From Hyphomicrobiales bacterium (GTDB lineage: Bacteria; Pseudomonadota; Alphaproteobacteria; Rhizobiales; Xanthobacteraceae), in contig JAFKKO010000113.1 in the NCBI GenBank assembly GCA_017305455.1, positions 44,801-108,800 on the forward strand: DNA of 64,000 bases, written 5' to 3'. Below, piece by piece: positions 62,888 to 64,000 of the stretch. The position numbers were made by a program, and so were the translations under genes. The notes beneath the pieces were generated by a model. The model was given only the letters and a program-made list of their open reading frames with translations. It was not told where the DNA came from and made no database searches. The stretch's first letter is position 1, and every line of letters starts with the position of its first letter.

Positions 62888-64000
62888 ATGACCGATAATC
62901 GCAACACCATCATTGCCGTCATTCTGTCCGGCATCGTCCTGCTTGCATGGCAATACTTCTACAACATGCCGGAGATGGAGCGGCAGCGCGCCGCCCAGCT
63001 CGCCCAGAAGGCACAGACCGAGACCACCGCTCCGGCACAGCCCGGCGCGACCAGCACGCCGACCCCTGCGCCAGCGCCGGGCCAGGCACCGCAGGCGAGC
63101 GGCGCGAACCAGACCGTGACGGTGCAGGATCGGCCGACCGTCATCGCCGCGAGCCCGCGCGTGAAGATCGACGCGCCGAGCATCACCGGCAGCATTTCGC
63201 TGAAAGGCGCGCGCATCGACGACGTCGCGCTGCTGAAATATCGCGAGACGGTCGATCCGAAATCGCCGCCGATCGAACTGTTCTCGCCCTCGGGCACCAA
63301 GGAGCCGTATTACGCCGAGTTCGGCTTCGTGCCGGCCGCGGGCTCCACCGTCAAACTGCCCGACCAGAACACGCTGTGGAAGCAGGACGGCGCGAACGCG
63401 CTGACGCCGACCACGCCCGTGGTGCTGACCTACGACAACGGCGAAGGCCTCACCTTCAAGCGCACCATCTCGATCGACGACAAGTACCTGTTCACGATCA
63501 AGGACGAGGTCTCCAACGTCGGCACGACCGCGGCGACACTGTATCCGTTCGGCCTGATCTCGCGCCACGGCGCGCCGCAGGTCTCCGGCTATTACATCCT
63601 GCACGAAGGTCTGGTCGGCGTGCTCGGCGACAAGGGCCTGCAGGAATACAACTACAAGAAGATCGACGAAGCCAAGTCGGTGGACTTCAAGGTCACCAAC
63701 GCCTGGCTCGGCATCACCGACAAATACTGGGCCGCGACGCTGTTGCCCGATCCCGCGGCCTCGCTGACCGCGCGCTATTCGTCGAACCCGCTCGGCAACA
63801 CCCGCACCTATCAGGCCGACTATCTGCTCGATCCGGTGACGGTCGCGATCGGCGGCAATGCCACCACCACGACGCACCTGTTCGCAGGCGCCAAGGAGAC
63901 GCGGCTGCTCGACGCCTATGACAAGCAGCTCAAGCTCAACCGCTTCGAGCTCCTGATCGACTGGGGCTGGTTCTACTTCATCACCAAGCCGATGTTCTGG
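62888..64000 (+). CDS. yidC: Membrane protein insertase YidC, 3' end outside window
   Basis: 371 residues visible and open to the edge. N-terminal helix (NTIIAVILSGIVLLAWQYFY), a Pro/Ala-rich linker (about 35-75), the periplasmic beta-supersandwich domain (about 85-340, GSISLKGARIDD, LPDPAASLTARYS) and the start of the conserved insertase core (FELLIDWGWFYFITKPMFW). Inserts inner-membrane proteins with or without Sec. ATG 62888 is preceded by ACGAGACCGACCG. Confidence 0.96.
   Translation, partial: MTDNRNTIIAVILSGIVLLAWQYFYNMPEMERQRAAQLAQKAQTETTAPAQPGATSTPTPAPAPGQAPQASGANQTVTVQDRPTVIAASPRVKIDAPSITGSISLKGARIDDVALLKYRETVDPKSPPIELFSPSGTKEPYYAEFGFVPAAGSTVKLPDQNTLWKQDGANALTPTTPVVLTYDNGEGLTFKRTISIDDKYLFTIKDEVSNVGTTAATLYPFGLISRHGAPQVSGYYILHEGLVGVLGDKGLQEYNYKKIDEAKSVDFKVTNAWLGITDKYWAATLLPDPAASLTARYSSNPLGNTRTYQADYLLDPVTVAIGGNATTTTHLFAGAKETRLLDAYDKQLKLNRFELLIDWGWFYFITKPMFW

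Noticed and set aside
62100-64000. Replication origin next to rpmH-rnpA-yidC
   Set aside because: No cluster of DnaA boxes or AT-rich unwinding region was seen, and in many alphaproteobacteria this gene group is not at the origin.
1-64000. CRISPR arrays and intact insertion sequences
   Set aside because: No regularly spaced repeats and no intact transposase gene were noticed in the window.

Overview
The window looks like chromosomal DNA of an alphaproteobacterium of the Bradyrhizobium/Afipia/Rhodopseudomonas group. I infer this from the high GC, the ATGA and TGATG-coupled operons, the protein flavour (two CoxL/M/S-type subunits families, fused MrpAB, CheB/R/W/A/Y order), the intergenic palindromic repeats and the Arg-tRNA-targeted serine recombinase remnant. 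No species call is attempted.

Layout. 1-4140: a three-gene acyl-CoA operon (3-hydroxyacyl-CoA dehydrogenase cut by the window edge, SDR, ADP-forming acyl-CoA synthetase). 4206-6435: a formamide operon read leftward (fmdA, amiS-type channel, fmdB-type zinc ribbon). 6684-11630: a signalling locus facing it, made of an OmpR-type regulator, a REC-kinase-REC hybrid, and an unusual 882-residue protein that joins an NCS1 permease, a cysteine cluster and a histidine kinase. 11844-21206: a leftward chemotaxis operon (STAS, cheY, cheA, cheW, mcp, cheW, cheR, cheB and a receptor-like 575-residue protein), with a divergent HD-GYP response regulator at 21420. 22685-24673: a P1B-4 metal ATPase with an Irr/ICE-like palindrome in front of it. 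25081-28110: a DevBCA-like ABC exporter. 28147-31433: a frameshifted chemoreceptor, a small unknown gene and an AraC regulator. 31640-35313: a haemagglutinin remnant, then a copper locus (copZ-like, copA, cueR) with two opposed CueR-type promoters. 35314-36550: decayed sequence with a glutathionyl-hydroquinone reductase fragment. 36551-43442: a complete Mrp antiporter operon and a UspA protein.

44055-59326 is a catabolic region. A tandem glycine riboswitch precedes a DadA-like oxidase gene with a decayed serine dehydratase gene behind it. Beyond it lie three transcription units that share a 21-bp operator, TGATC-N7-GTGATCACA: an ABC transporter plus molybdenum hydroxylase unit (CoxM/S/L/G-like), an enolase/creatinase-like/octopine-dehydrogenase-like/DpaA-like/tautomerase/GntR/RidA unit, and a separate periplasmic binding protein. 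I infer one GntR-controlled pathway for an unknown, probably nitrogen-containing compound.

The region ends at a serine recombinase remnant that overlaps tRNA-Arg(ACG), which fits the border of an old integrated element. 60408-64000 returns to core genome: a sensor kinase, rpmH (with a frame-changing 25-bp tandem duplication), rnpA and the start of yidC.

The two most interesting items are the permease-kinase fusion next to the formamidase genes, and the three-operator catabolic regulon. Several genes are visibly decaying or frameshifted; sequencing error cannot be excluded for rpmH and the chemoreceptor.
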